From contig NZ_FNFF01000007.1 in NCBI RefSeq assembly GCF_900100315.1, forward strand, positions 7,078-71,077: a stretch of DNA of 64,000 bases, written 5' to 3'. Position 1 is the stretch's first letter. Every line of letters starts with the position of its first letter. This DNA comes from Streptomyces indicus. GTDB taxonomy: Bacteria > Actinomycetota > Actinomycetes > Streptomycetales > Streptomycetaceae. Below are positions 1 to 10,100 of this stretch, piece after piece. The notes under the pieces were generated by a model. It had not been told where the DNA came from, did no database searches, and saw only the letters and a program-made list of their open reading frames with translations. The translations under genes and the position numbers were made by a program.

Positions 1-3
1 GTT

Positions 4-398
4 GGGTCCATCCCCGCGTGCACGGGGAGCAGAACGGCCTATATCCGCTCCCCGCGGGCGCGTTGGGTCCATCCCCGCGTGCACGGGGAGCAGACCTGAT
101 GGCCGCGCCCCAGAAGGACCCCGGCGGGTCCATCCCCGCGTGCACGGGGAGCAGCGCTGGATCTTCGCCTCGGTCGACAGGGGCGCGGGTCCATCCCCGC
201 GTGCACGGGGAGCAGGCCCGTGCGATGCGGGATGCGGGCCGGGTGGGGGGTCCATCCCCGCGTGCACGGGGAGCAGCCCACGTACAAGCACGCCTCGCAG
301 GGGCGGCTGGGTCCATCCCCGCGTGCACGGGGAGCAGGGATTGTCCGGTTCGATTACCCGGTCTCCGATGGGTCCATCCCCGCGTGCACGGGGAGCAG
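4..398 (-). CRISPR. Type I-E CRISPR array, 7 repeats and 6 spacers in window
   Basis: Seven copies of a 29-bp repeat start at 4, 65, 126, 187, 248, 309 and 370, each separated by exactly 32 bp of unrelated sequence (61-bp period). On the plus strand the repeat begins GGGTCCATCCCCGCG and ends ACGGGGAGCAG. Its core forms the CCCCGCG/CGCGGGG-type hairpin of the I-E (E. coli-like) repeat class. The crRNA sense is the minus strand, the same direction as the cas genes. All seven copies look identical, so degeneration is not evident, and the array probably continues beyond the left edge. The leader-proximal, newest end should be at 370-398. Confidence 0.97.
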
Positions 399-563
399 TC
401 TCGTTGACCAGGCATGATGCGCGGGGTCTCTGCGCTGAGGAACCACTTCTCAAGAATCCGACGTTCTCCATGTATCGCATCAACTACCGCAAAGGTCGTT
501 CGTAGCCCGCATGCGGCAACGAGGCCTCCTCACGTGAGGGCTGGCTTTCGAAGGATCGCGCGT
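399..563 (-). promoter_or_regulatory. Candidate CRISPR leader between cas2 and the array
   Basis: This 165-bp gap separates the end of cas2 from the first repeat in the direction of transcription. It has no credible ORF and is lower in GC than its surroundings. Its length and position fit a type I-E leader, which carries the pre-crRNA promoter and the signal for spacer acquisition. I see no clear promoter boxes, so the assignment rests on position. Confidence 0.6.
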
Positions 564-917
564 TCATCGGCGGAAGCGTCGGCGCTTAGCAGCTTTGCTC
601 CAGCCCGGTGGCAGGTCTGGGGGAGCCGCTTGGGCCGGTTGTTTGTGCGGTCGGTGGATCAGGGTGAGTCCTTCGTGGTCGAGGGGCTGCCAGGCGTGGT
701 CGTGGGTGCGGAAGGTGAAGCCCTGTTCGGTGTCCGTGGTGTGGGCGAGGAGGGCTCGGCCTTGGTCGGCGTAGGCGCGGACTTCGTTCCAGAGCAGGTC
801 GCGGATGCGGGCCGAAGGGCTGCCGATGAAGACGCCAGGCGAGATTTCCAGGAGCCAGCGGGTCAGGTAGCCGCGCAGTCCCGGCGGGCAGTTGGTGAGG
901 ACGATGACGGTCACCAC
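564..917 (-). CDS. cas2: CRISPR-associated endoribonuclease Cas2, type I-E
   Basis: A 117-aa protein of the Cas2e subfamily. The N-terminus (MVTVIVLTNCPPGLRGYLTRW) is the characteristic beta-alpha start of I-E Cas2, and the C-terminal tail is basic (KAAKRRRFRR). Cas2 dimers bridge two Cas1 dimers in the integrase that inserts new spacers at the leader end. The start overlaps the end of cas1 by 7 bp, indicating coupled translation. It is the last gene before the leader and array. Length and order are standard for I-E, and nothing suggests inactivation. Confidence 0.95.
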   Translation of the reverse strand: MVTVIVLTNCPPGLRGYLTRWLLEISPGVFIGSPSARIRDLLWNEVRAYADQGRALLAHTTDTEQGFTFRTHDHAWQPLDHEGLTLIHRPHKQPAQAAPPDLPPGWSKAAKRRRFRR

Positions 918-1885
918 TGGCCTCCAGGAGCGAGGTCGAGGTCGAAACCGGAATCGGGGTCGTGGTTGCGGCCGGCCGCAATGTGGTGACCGCCGTCTGT
1001 CTGGAGAGTGACGTGATCGGCGTCTGAAGTGCTCTCGGTTCCAGGTGGCAGCAGCAGGGCCTTGATGTCATGGACGCACCGGTCGAGGAGGCCGGTGCGC
1101 GCGATGTGGTCGCGCAGGGCGCGGCGGGTGCGGGGGCCGGGGTCCTCGTTGCTCTCAGCGGCGGTGGCGAAGGCTATGGGGATACCGACGTCGGTCTTGT
1201 AGAGGTCGGCGATGTCCAGGACGAAGGAGAGCTCGTGGCCGGAGTGGATGAAGCCGAGGGCCGGTGAGCAGCCCAGGGCGGTGACGACGGCGTGGGTGAT
1301 CCCGTACATGCACTGGGCGGCAGCCGTGATGGTCTGGTTGACGGTGTCGCCTGAGGTGAAGTCGCCCGGCGTGTAGTGGCGGCCTTTCCAGGGGACGCCG
1401 GTACGGGCGGATTCGCGCCGGTAGCACTCCTTGAGGCGCATGCCCTCGGCGCCCAGGAGTTGGCGCCGGGTGAGTCCGGCCGGGTCCTCAGCGGGGAAGC
1501 GCAGCCGGTACATCGCGCGGGCGACCTCGAGCCGGGTACGGACGTTGGCCCAGGCCGTGGCCTGTGCCTCGGCGAGCGCGGAGGAACGGGTGAGGGCGCG
1601 GCCGGAAGCGTAGTAGCGGACGCCGTGTTCGCCGACCCAGGCGACAGCGGCGCCGGTTTCCCCGAGGACGCTCATCGCCTGGTGCGTGATGCGGGTTCCG
1701 GGGCCGAGCAGGAGGGTGCCGATGGTTGCCGAGGGGATGTGGCGAACCCCCTCGGCGTCCTCGGCGGTGATCGCGTTCGCATCGCGGTGGACGGTGCACC
1801 TCTCCAGATAGACGAAAGAGAGACGGTCAGCGACGCGGGTGAGTTCGCGCGGGGTGAGCCGGGTGCGGCGGCTGACGGTGGACAC
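911..1885 (-). CDS. cas1: CRISPR-associated integrase Cas1, type I-E
   Basis: A 324-aa Cas1e, the catalytic subunit of spacer integration. The metal-binding residues typical of the family are visible: E147 in LLGAEGMRLKE, H214 in LGFIHSGHE and D224/D227 in FVLDIADLYKTD, which corresponds closely to the E. coli motif. The N-terminal beta-domain (VYLERCTV...) and the C-terminal helical domain are both present, so the protein should be functional. There is a 21-nt gap from cas6e upstream and an overlap with cas2 downstream. A Pro/Asp-rich C-terminal tail of about 45 residues is somewhat long but common in actinobacterial copies. Confidence 0.96.
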   Translation of the reverse strand: MSTVSRRTRLTPRELTRVADRLSFVYLERCTVHRDANAITAEDAEGVRHIPSATIGTLLLGPGTRITHQAMSVLGETGAAVAWVGEHGVRYYASGRALTRSSALAEAQATAWANVRTRLEVARAMYRLRFPAEDPAGLTRRQLLGAEGMRLKECYRRESARTGVPWKGRHYTPGDFTSGDTVNQTITAAAQCMYGITHAVVTALGCSPALGFIHSGHELSFVLDIADLYKTDVGIPIAFATAAESNEDPGPRTRRALRDHIARTGLLDRCVHDIKALLLPPGTESTSDADHVTLQTDGGHHIAAGRNHDPDSGFDLDLAPGGQW

Positions 1886-1906
1886 GGGATCTGCTCCTAC
1901 GGGCCG

Positions 1907-2614
1907 TCAGCGGATGGGTGCGAGGGTCATCAGCCCGCAGCCGTAGGCCCGCGCCTTGCCCAGGCCTTGAGTGAGCAGGGTGCGGAGCCGGTCGGGATGG
2001 GTGACCTCCAGACATCCGTCGTAGGTGACCGCGGTGACACGGACGTGATGCCTCCGGTCGTCGCTCTTCTTCGTGAAGCTGAGGGGCCGGGGCGAGCGAA
2101 CGGTGATCAGGTGTTCGTCGCCGTGCTCGACGAGGCGCTGGCTTTCGGGCTTGGCGAGGATGGCGAAGCCGCCTCGTTCCTGCCGTTCGAGGAGCCAGGC
2201 GAGTTGGTGCTTGGGAACTCGGTGGGCGGTCCGCTTGGTGGGAGCGCCGTCCTCGTTGCGGACGTAGTGGACGGGGTTGGCGGTGAGCCGGAAGGACCAG
2301 GTCGTGCCCTTGTCCAGGCGGCACAGGAGTCGTGAGTAGTCGCCGGTCTGCCAGTGGGGGCCTTCGGCGGCGGGCCACCCTGCCTGCTCGACGAGGTGGG
2401 TGAGGTCGGGCGGGGTGGGGCTGACGATGTAGAGGTGCGCCACTGCGGCGCTGGTGTGATCGACGCGCCACAGCACCCGGGGGGTGTCCGGGTCCCCGGG
2501 CAGATACGGGAAGGACGACATCACAGCGGCGTGCATGACCTGCGGGGAGGTCAGGAGTCGCCGGGCGCCGGTGCGGCGCGTGTTGAAGCGGAATCGGGTC
2601 AGATGATGGGTCAT
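1907..2614 (-). CDS. cas6e: CRISPR pre-crRNA endoribonuclease Cas6e (CasE)
   Basis: A 235-aa Cas6e, which cleaves pre-crRNA at the base of the repeat hairpin and remains bound to the 3' handle in Cascade. The ATG at 2614 is chosen because it overlaps the cas5e stop as ATGA. The tandem RRM-like architecture is suggested by the N-terminus (MTHHLTRFRFNTRRTGARRLL) and by the C-terminal glycine-rich loop QGLGKARAYGCGLMTL, the classic G-loop of Cas6 proteins. Early histidines could be catalytic. It sits between cas5e and cas1 as expected. Confidence 0.94.
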   Translation of the reverse strand: MTHHLTRFRFNTRRTGARRLLTSPQVMHAAVMSSFPYLPGDPDTPRVLWRVDHTSAAVAHLYIVSPTPPDLTHLVEQAGWPAAEGPHWQTGDYSRLLCRLDKGTTWSFRLTANPVHYVRNEDGAPTKRTAHRVPKHQLAWLLERQERGGFAILAKPESQRLVEHGDEHLITVRSPRPLSFTKKSDDRRHHVRVTAVTYDGCLEVTHPDRLRTLLTQGLGKARAYGCGLMTLAPIR

Positions 2615-3444
2615 CAGTTGCCTGCCAGGGCGGTCATCGGATCGTGGTCGTCGAAGGCGCCGCCCGGGCCGTTCCGCAGCCGGTGCCAGGGGTTCGGCAC
2701 CGGGATCGGACCTATCTCGGTGACGATGCGCAGGCCGTAGCGACGGTGCCGGCTGGAGAAGCTGAGCGGCTGGTCGCGCAGCGAGTCGCTGAGCGCGGTC
2801 GGGTCGGTGTCGCCGGCGAGAGCGGCTGAGGGCTCGGCCATGGCGCGCAGTTCGACGGCGGCGTGGCGGGCGTGGCGGCGCTGGTGCCATGCGGAGGCGT
2901 GCCAGGGCTCGCTTTTCAGGACGTCTTCCAGCCGCGTGCCCGGGTGGATGTCCCGGTCGGGGGTGAAGTCGACCGGGCGGGCCGGCGGGCAGGACCGCCG
3001 GCCGAGGTAGGGCAGATAGGCCGGCGCGCGCAGTGCTTCGCGCAGCTCGGCGATGGTGGCGCGGTCTCCTTCGACTGCGGCGACGAAGACGGCGTCGGCG
3101 AGGTAGAAACGCTCGGAGAGCGGCATCGCGTCGTCGGTGTCGAAGTGCCGGGCCGTCTGGAAGTCGCGGACGCGGGTGCCGGGCTGGTCGATGCGGACGC
3201 CGAAGCGCAGGCGGGCCAGGCGGGCGAGCTCGGCCTCGTTGTCGCGTTCGATACCGAGGGCGGCGGCCAGCATGCCGATGACGCCGCTCTTGGTGGGGGC
3301 GGGTTCGGTGGTGCGGCGGGCGAAACGGGCCGAGGCCCCCCAGGACTGGAGGGGTCCGGCCAGCTGGAGTGCCAGCACGGCGGTGACGTTCACATCTGCC
3401 GGGGCGCTGTCCGCGGCTACGGCGGCGGTCGTGGCGCTGGTCAT
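2614..3444 (-). CDS. cas5e: Cascade subunit Cas5e (CasD)
   Basis: A 276-aa RAMP protein that caps the 5' handle of the crRNA in Cascade. The diagnostic N-terminal stretch LALQLAGPLQSWGASARF is intact (residues about 25-42), followed by the Cas5 motif TEPAPTKSGVIGMLAAALG. The first about 20 residues are an Ala-rich extension. The start overlaps the cas7e stop (ATGA at 3441-3444), and the stop overlaps the cas6e start. Size and order match type I-E, and no catalytic role is expected because processing is done by Cas6e. Confidence 0.95.
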   Translation of the reverse strand: MTSATTAAVAADSAPADVNVTAVLALQLAGPLQSWGASARFARRTTEPAPTKSGVIGMLAAALGIERDNEAELARLARLRFGVRIDQPGTRVRDFQTARHFDTDDAMPLSERFYLADAVFVAAVEGDRATIAELREALRAPAYLPYLGRRSCPPARPVDFTPDRDIHPGTRLEDVLKSEPWHASAWHQRRHARHAAVELRAMAEPSAALAGDTDPTALSDSLRDQPLSFSSRHRRYGLRIVTEIGPIPVPNPWHRLRNGPGGAFDDHDPMTALAGN

Positions 3445-4646
3445 CCGCGCTGCTCCAGGCGCTCGGCGACAGCTTGTCCGACAGCGGCGACGAGTTCCCT
3501 GACGCTTGCCGTCCGGGTACCGAGGACGGAGACCGGCTTGGCGGCGGGGCCGACGGCCAGGACCCAGCGGTGGGTGGTCTGCTCGTCCCCGTACGCCTTC
3601 TCGATCTGCGGGACGTATTCGGCGAGCCGCCGGCAGGCCTGCTCCATATGACCGCCTGCCTCCTCGCCCGCGACGACGGCCTTCTCGAAGGCGGAGACGT
3701 AGCTGATCGGGCGGCTGGTGCGGAGGGTGACGAGCACGGCTTCCGGCACGGTGTGGTTTCCGAACGTGTTGATCTTGCCGCTGGGCAGGGACGAGATGAA
3801 GGCGTCGGTGAAGGCCTCGGCGGCGCGGCGCACGGGGGTCGTCGTCGGCTCGTCGTCCTTGAGGCCCTGCCCGAGGTTGCGCTCCAGGAGGTCGACGTCG
3901 ACGGCGGCATAGCGGTAAAGGGTCGAGGAGTTGAAGTCGACGGTGCCGATCATCCCGGCGCCGGTCTCGCCCTCCTCGTTCTCGTCGTCGACGGCGGTGA
4001 AGTAGTCCGTCTCGGTCTCGGCGCGGTGGACGCTGACGGCGTGGGCGACCTGGGCTGCGGCGTCGACGTTCAGGTCGGTGGAGTCGGCGACCATCCGGCC
4101 GAACAGGGCGACGTCGACGGAGTGGCTGGTGTCGGCGGTCTTCTTGGCCAGGTCCTTGTTGGCCTTGTCCTTGAAGAACGCGGTGATGTCACCGGAGCCC
4201 TCGATGGCGAGACGGGCGAGTCCGTCGATCTGCCGGGCGCTGAGGAACAGCAGGTAGGCGGTCTCGGGAGCCGGCTCGGGCTCGCCGTTCTTCTTCGCCC
4301 GGTCGGCCTTGCGCCTGGGCACCTCGACCTTGAGGCCGGCGGCCTTCAGAGTGTCGGCCGCCAGCTTGAGGGCGGTGTTACCGTCGAAGGAGGAGTCCAG
4401 GGCGGTGATGCGCTTGGCAACCAGCGCGACGACCTGCGTGGTCCGCACGCCCAGCTCCCCGGGGTCGAGCAGGCCCTTGAATGCCTCGCGGGTTGCGCGC
4501 TTCCACGCCTGGCTGGAGACCCGGGCCCGCTTCACCCCGCCGTAGACGGCGCTCTTGGGGGAGCCGGTGTCGTCGCGGTTGATGTTGCTCGGCGGGACGC
4601 TCTGCAGTGCGTGGATCTCGAGAATGGTGCGAGGCGTTGCGGTCAC
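3441..4646 (-). CDS. cas7e: Cascade backbone subunit Cas7e (CasC/Cse4)
   Basis: A 401-aa Cas7e that polymerises along the crRNA spacer to form the Cascade backbone. The start is GTG at 4646, overlapping the casB stop (GTGA). Family hallmarks include EIHALQSVPPSNINRDDTG and KRARVSSQAWKRATR near the N-terminus, GTVDFNSSTLYRYAAVDVD in the middle and SGKINTFGNHTVPEAVL toward the C-terminus. A Lys/Glu-rich insert around residues 105-125 and an acidic loop DDENEEGETG are lineage-specific variations. Confidence 0.95.
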   Translation of the reverse strand: MTATPRTILEIHALQSVPPSNINRDDTGSPKSAVYGGVKRARVSSQAWKRATREAFKGLLDPGELGVRTTQVVALVAKRITALDSSFDGNTALKLAADTLKAAGLKVEVPRRKADRAKKNGEPEPAPETAYLLFLSARQIDGLARLAIEGSGDITAFFKDKANKDLAKKTADTSHSVDVALFGRMVADSTDLNVDAAAQVAHAVSVHRAETETDYFTAVDDENEEGETGAGMIGTVDFNSSTLYRYAAVDVDLLERNLGQGLKDDEPTTTPVRRAAEAFTDAFISSLPSGKINTFGNHTVPEAVLVTLRTSRPISYVSAFEKAVVAGEEAGGHMEQACRRLAEYVPQIEKAYGDEQTTHRWVLAVGPAAKPVSVLGTRTASVRELVAAVGQAVAERLEQRG

Positions 4647-5410
4647 TGGCCGTCCTTCGGGTCGGAGTCGGTGCCGGAGTCGGTGGTCGCGGACTTCTTG
4701 GGCTGGTAGGCCTGGTACGAGCGGCCCCAGCTGCCGCGGACGGCATCGCGGGCGGCGGGCCGCTGCCAGCGGTAGACCTGCTGAGCAAGGACCGCGTAGT
4801 CCAGGGGGATGCTGTCGCGGCGCAGCAGGGAGACGAGTTCGCGCAAGCGGTCGGCGAGCTCCTCGACGGTGCGGGAGCTGCCCAGGCGGACGAACCGCTT
4901 GCGTATGGGGCCGCCGGGATCCTCCGCTCCCTTGATCTGGCGTACCGCGGCGCCGAGTTCGCGGGCAGCCCCGGACAGGTGCATCCGCTCCCCGCGGGAC
5001 TGCTGGTGCAGCGCCCACAGAGTGAGGGCGAGGTGGAAGGCGTTCTCCGCCCGGGTCAGCTCGGTCTCCCGGTCCTTCAACTCCTCGGCCTCGTACAGCG
5101 GGCTGGTGTCGAGCAGGCCCCACAGGTCGGGGACGAGGTGCGGCGGCTTGCCTGCGCCGCGCCGCAGCCGGGCGAGCGCGGCGACGGCGGCGGCATGGTC
5201 AGCGAGATAGGCGTTCTGCAGGCGCGCGATCTCGTTGTGCGTGGCCTGCGCCACCGGGCCCCACTCCTGGTACGAAGCGGTGGCCGTGCGGTTGTCCACT
5301 CCGGTCCTGCCTTTCCGTGGGTGCGAAGCCGCGCTCGCGCGGCTGCAGGGGTTGTGGATGTCGTGTCTGCCGTCGGCGCCCGAACCGGGCTCCTGGTCGG
5401 GGAGGGTCAT
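4643..5410 (-). CDS. casB: Cascade small subunit Cse2 (CasB)
   Basis: A 255-aa small subunit that stabilises the crRNA-target hybrid and non-target strand in Cascade. I chose ATG 5410 because it overlaps the casA stop as ATGA (5407-5410). A later GTG at about 5299 would give a protein closer to the usual family length of about 160-220 aa. Conserved helical stretches are visible (LARLRRGAGKPP, FHLALTLWALHQQS, RRLGSS-type elements). The C-terminus is an acidic Ser/Thr/Asp tail. The start is the main uncertainty. Confidence 0.92.
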   Translation of the reverse strand: MTLPDQEPGSGADGRHDIHNPCSRASAASHPRKGRTGVDNRTATASYQEWGPVAQATHNEIARLQNAYLADHAAAVAALARLRRGAGKPPHLVPDLWGLLDTSPLYEAEELKDRETELTRAENAFHLALTLWALHQQSRGERMHLSGAARELGAAVRQIKGAEDPGGPIRKRFVRLGSSRTVEELADRLRELVSLLRRDSIPLDYAVLAQQVYRWQRPAARDAVRGSWGRSYQAYQPKKSATTDSGTDSDPKDGQ

Positions 5411-7134
5411 CCGACAGTGCTCTTCTCGCCGGTCGCAAAGGCGCCGGACCCGTTGGAGGACTGGGCGGCGGGCAGGGCCCGGCGCAGTCTGCTGCGGAAC
5501 CACAGGTCGGCGAGGGCGGAGTCGAGAATCACCGTTCCCTTGGAGGTCTTGAACTGACGCCCCGCGAAAGCGGCCTCCCCTGCCTCATCGAGGAGCCGCC
5601 GGCCCAGGCCCCACACCGTGGAGAAGACGGACTCCTGCCAGATTTCCCTGTGTTCGTGCCGGTCGACGCCCGGGGCGAGGCCGCTGACCCAGATCCGATA
5701 AGGGCCGTCGAGGGCGGCGTACCCGAGGTCACCGGCGGTCTTCTTGGCGCGGTCGGTCTCGGCGCCTGCGGCATGAGCGAGGTCGCCGGCCAGATCGGCG
5801 AGTACGCGGACGGCAGCGTCGGCGTCGCCTACCGCGTCGACCGCGGTCTGGCCCATCAGCCGGTCCTGCTCGCCGAGCAGGGCGACAGACAGGTCGACCC
5901 CGTCCGCGGTGATCTCGTCGATGACGGACTGCTGGGTCCCGTAGACCACGCCGTACGTCCGCAGCCGCAGTCGGGCCGCTGGCTCGATGTGCCCCTCGTC
6001 CACGAGCAGTCCGAGCCAGTCGGCCAGGGCAGGCCGCAGGAAGCCCGCCGGTTCGTTCCGGCCGGTCTTCTCGCCCTGACCCACCGGGGCGACGAGGGAC
6101 TGCATGCCGCGCCAGGCGGCCCGCTCCGGCTTGTGCTCGCGCGGCAGGTAGACCGGGACCTCGCGGAGCTTCTTCTCCTGCGGCTCGCTGCGCCGCCAGG
6201 CCGACATCGGCTCGTACTTCTGCCGGTTGCGCTGGACCAGGCCGTCACCGTACGAGAGGAGGACGCCGTGCACCCCGTCGGCGTCGTAGTGGAGGCGGAT
6301 ACGGCGAGACTGCCATGTGTAGAGGTCCCGCACCCCGCTGGGGCGGCTGGCGAAGCCCGGGTCCCGGTTCTCGCCAGGGGCGCAGGGCGGGCGGCGCCAG
6401 GCGGGCGCGTCGTCCTTTGCGGCGTGAACCAGCCCGCTGCCGGGGGCGATGAGGTTGAGCAGCAGCGTCTCGCGCAGGCTGCGGCCCTCGGCGGCGATGC
6501 CGCCCAGATTCCCGGCCCAGGCCGGTCCTTTGGGGTAGGCCTTGCCTGCCTTGGCGTCCGGATCCCCGACAGCGCCGGTCTTGATGCCGGAGGTGTCATA
6601 GGCGTGGGCGTGGACGACCCAGCGGGCGGCCTCGGCGAAGCCGAGCCGGTCCGCCCCGGGCCGGCGCATGGAGAAGAACGGGTCGCCGTTCGGCACATCG
6701 GCCACGATCCGGTCGAGCGCGAAGACCTCGTTCTTGCCGGTACGGAGTTCGGCGACCTGGAAGAAGGGTGCTACGGGATGGAGCAGGTCGAACCGGTCCC
6801 GGTGCTGCTCCAGATATGCGGGAACGGCATCGAACGGCTCCGCGCTCTCCCACAGCTCGGCCCAGTCGTCCGTATCGTCCGGCCGGCCGTCGAGAGCGTC
6901 GTGAAGCACCGCGAGTAACAGCCGCAGCAGCGCGAACTCCTGGGTGGGCAGGTCGCCGACGATCCTGCGGACCTTCCTGGCCTGCACGAAGACGTCCAGC
7001 AGGCTCAGCACTCCCTCGGTGCCGTCGGTGCACTGGACCGGGATCCAGGGCCGGACGGTCAGGTCGTACGACAGGACGCCATCGCCCCGCACATCCGCCC
7101 GGTCGTCCCCGTGCTCGTCGCGTTCAACCCTCAC
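5407..7134 (-). CDS. casA: Cascade large subunit Cas8e (CasA/Cse1)
   Basis: A 575-aa large subunit that recognises the PAM and recruits Cas3. Family markers include the N-terminal SYDLTVRPWIPVQC, then GDLPTQEFALLRLLLAVLHDAL, the conserved loop around FDLLHPVAPFFQVAEL and the four-helix C-terminal bundle. The length is normal for Cas8e (about 500-560 aa). The start overlaps cas3 by 11 bp; a slightly later start is possible because the first about 20 residues (charged, Asp/Arg-rich) are not family-like. Confidence 0.95.
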   Translation of the reverse strand: MRVERDEHGDDRADVRGDGVLSYDLTVRPWIPVQCTDGTEGVLSLLDVFVQARKVRRIVGDLPTQEFALLRLLLAVLHDALDGRPDDTDDWAELWESAEPFDAVPAYLEQHRDRFDLLHPVAPFFQVAELRTGKNEVFALDRIVADVPNGDPFFSMRRPGADRLGFAEAARWVVHAHAYDTSGIKTGAVGDPDAKAGKAYPKGPAWAGNLGGIAAEGRSLRETLLLNLIAPGSGLVHAAKDDAPAWRRPPCAPGENRDPGFASRPSGVRDLYTWQSRRIRLHYDADGVHGVLLSYGDGLVQRNRQKYEPMSAWRRSEPQEKKLREVPVYLPREHKPERAAWRGMQSLVAPVGQGEKTGRNEPAGFLRPALADWLGLLVDEGHIEPAARLRLRTYGVVYGTQQSVIDEITADGVDLSVALLGEQDRLMGQTAVDAVGDADAAVRVLADLAGDLAHAAGAETDRAKKTAGDLGYAALDGPYRIWVSGLAPGVDRHEHREIWQESVFSTVWGLGRRLLDEAGEAAFAGRQFKTSKGTVILDSALADLWFRSRLRRALPAAQSSNGSGAFATGEKSTVG

Positions 7135-10100
7135 GGATCACCTCGAGTCCGTCGGTGGTGCTGTAGTCGAGTCGGTAGCCGGCCAGCCGGGCCTGCGCCC
7201 GGCGAGAGGATGCTTGCATCGGGGTATGACAATCGGTGCTGACCTGGAGAAACAGCTGTCCCTCCAGCCAGTGGGCGTCCTTGCTCTGCCAGGCGCGGAC
7301 CCCGAACTGCTCCAGTTCGGCGATCACTTGGTCGACGATCCAGGCCCCGGACAGCTCCACCGGGAGCCGCAGTCCGCTGGCGGCCGCCGCGCGGGCGGCC
7401 CGGGCCGCGGGCACCGCGTCGGCAGGCAGCGGCAGTCCTCCGTCGCCGTCGGGCAGCCACTCCACCGTGGTCAGCGAGCCGTCCGGATGCCGCTGTACGA
7501 CGAGGACCTCCAGTGACTCGCCGCCATCGCGCACCTGAGCACGGCCGGCCCGGGTGTCCTCGGTGTCGTGGACGTCGTGGCGGAGCCAGCCGGCCAGGGA
7601 CTTGCCGTCCTTGCCGGCCTCGGCGACGCGAAACGTGTCCGCCTTGTTCTCCTTCTCCCGCTGCGCGGTCTCGTGCTGCAGCCGGGCATGCTCCATCACG
7701 TGCTGCCAGCCGACCGGGCCGATCGCCGCGTCACCGTACGCACACTGCACGAGCAAGCTGATCTCGTCCGGCAGCCGAACCGGATCCCCCTTCTCCAGGA
7801 AGGGCCACAGGGCCGCCGCCGACCTCAGCAGCACATGCCTCCCGTACACGGTCACCGACCCGCTCACGGGCTCGGGCACCGGCGCCCTCCAGTCCGCGAC
7901 TCCTGTGATCAGGCAGCGCGCGGTGCCCAGCTTCCCGGGCCGCTGCCGAGGGTGCCGGTGCAACCGCCCCATCCGCTGCAGCACCAGGTCGACCGGGGCG
8001 AGGTCGGTCACCAGTAGGTCGAAGTCGACGTCGAGCGACTGCTCGGCGACCTGACTGGCCACCACCACATGCCGCACCGGCCGGGGATCGGCCGCACCGG
8101 CCGCCGGCCGCCCGGGCGGACCGAACAGCCTCAGCAGCTCCTCGTCCTTGGCCGCGCGGTCCAGATCGAGGAAGCGGGCGTGCGCCACCGACACCGAGAT
8201 ACCGTCCTTCGTCAGCTCCTCCCTGAGGCGCCTCGCCGTGGCATGCACCCTCTTGACGGTGTTGCGGACGACCAGGGCGCATCCGCCGTCCGCCAGCTCC
8301 GACCGCAACCGCCCGGCGAGCACGTCCAGTCCGTCGTCGAGGCGCTCCACGAACACCTCGGCCGTCCGCGAGGACCGCCCCGGCTCCATCGCCTCCGGCA
8401 CACCGCCGGGCGCGACGGACGTGATCAGCGGATACCCCCCGGTCGCCCGCAGCACCGCGAACCGCGGATCGGCCCTCACCGCACCCGCATACGCCTCGGC
8501 GAGCCGACACCGGCGGTCCGCGGGCAGCGTCGCCGAGAGCACCACCACCGGCACTCCGTACGCACCGAGCCAGGACAGCACCCGCTCCAGATAGGTGTTC
8601 ATGTACGCGTCGTACGCATGCGCCTCGTCGATCACGACGACTTTCCCTGCCACCGCCAAGTGACGCAGCGCCAGATGCCGGGTACGCAGCCCCGCCATCA
8701 GCAGCTGATCGACGGTGCCGACCACGAACGACGACAGCAGATGTCGCTTGCGCCCCCTCAGCCACTGGTGTGCAACCAGCTCCGCGCGGGCGGCCACCAT
8801 GTCCTCGGCGGGCCGGAAGCCGCCGCTGTCACCGTCCAGGTCGACAGCGGAGATGTCCCGCGCGGAACCCCTCAGCAGCTCGGCAAACCCTGTGTTCAGG
8901 GCTGCCTTGGAATGCGCCAGCCGCACCGACCAGCGCTCACCGCCCTCCGCCACCGGAAGCCGATCCAGCCACGTCACCACCCGCGGGAACATGGCATTGC
9001 TGGTCGCCATCGTCGGCAGGGCGAACAAGCAGCCCCCGGCCCCCGACCGCGCGGCCAGGACCTCGGCGGCCGCCAGCGCCGCTTCCGTCTTCCCCTCCCC
9101 CATCGGCGCCTCGACGACTATCAGCCCCGGCACCGGCATCCGGTGGGCCACCCGAACCGCGCCCTCCTGCACGGGACGCGGCCGCGCCCCCGCCGGCAGA
9201 TCGAACCGGGCCGCGAAGAGTTGCTCCGCATCCTCCTCCGGCAAGGCCGGCCGCCACGGGCCGGGAAGGTCGAGCCCCCGCCAGGCGGCCGCGATCCGCT
9301 CCTCGTCCGTACGGGGCCGGTCCTCGGGAAAGTACGGGAACAAGTCCCGGTTGCTGGCGATCCAGTCGGACACGATGACAATCGCCGACAGCAGCACCTG
9401 CACGGTCTGCGGCAGCTTGACCCTCCGCCACTCCCCCAGCCGGTCCTGCACCCCGAAGTGATCCGCGCACGCCTCCAGCAACTCCCGTTGCACCCGCGCC
9501 CACAGCGCCTCACTCGGCCCGGGCGTCCGTAGCAACTCCGGGTGCGCATCGAGATCGACCGCCCGCGCCGGCTCCGGCGGCACCCCGTGGTGCCCGCCGA
9601 TGACCACGGTCAACTGACTGGTCGCCGCCCGCCTCCAGCCGTGGCACTCCACCAGCCAGTCCCGCAGCAGCACCTGTCCGGCCAGCCCGTGCGGAGCCAC
9701 CGCCCGGTCAGGCATCGCCTTCCGGGACTTCATCTCCAGCCCGACCCCACGCATACGCTCGGCCAACGCCTCGGACTGGCAGGCGAACGCCGGCGTGACC
9801 TTCCCGAGGTCGTGAACGCCCGCCAGCCACACGGCCAGCAGCCGCCCGTCCCCTTCCCCCGCGGGCAACACACTCCCGATGCGCCACCGCACCGCGTCCG
9901 GCAGCCAGTGATCCCAGAGCAGCCCGGCCACCGCGCCGCTGTCCGCCATGTGCCGCCACAACGGCAGCCACTCGTCGCCTCCGCGCGCGGGATCCTGGTT
10001 GCTCTTGGCCCATACGGTCAGCGCAGGCCCACTGAGTCGACCTCTTAACCCAGACTTCAACTCGCCCCCCAAGTCGGCATGTCCGGTAAGTACAGGAAAG

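Noticed and set aside
2..505. Long open frames rich in PSPRARGA / HPRVHGEQ repeats on the plus strand
   Set aside because: They are the CRISPR array read as protein; every repeat unit is the translated 29-bp CRISPR repeat.
1907..3910. A 667-codon minus-strand open frame across cas6e, cas5e and cas7e
   Set aside because: Only its last part is Cas6e; the rest is an out-of-frame Arg/Pro/Ser-rich shadow of cas5e and cas7e, as expected in high-GC DNA.
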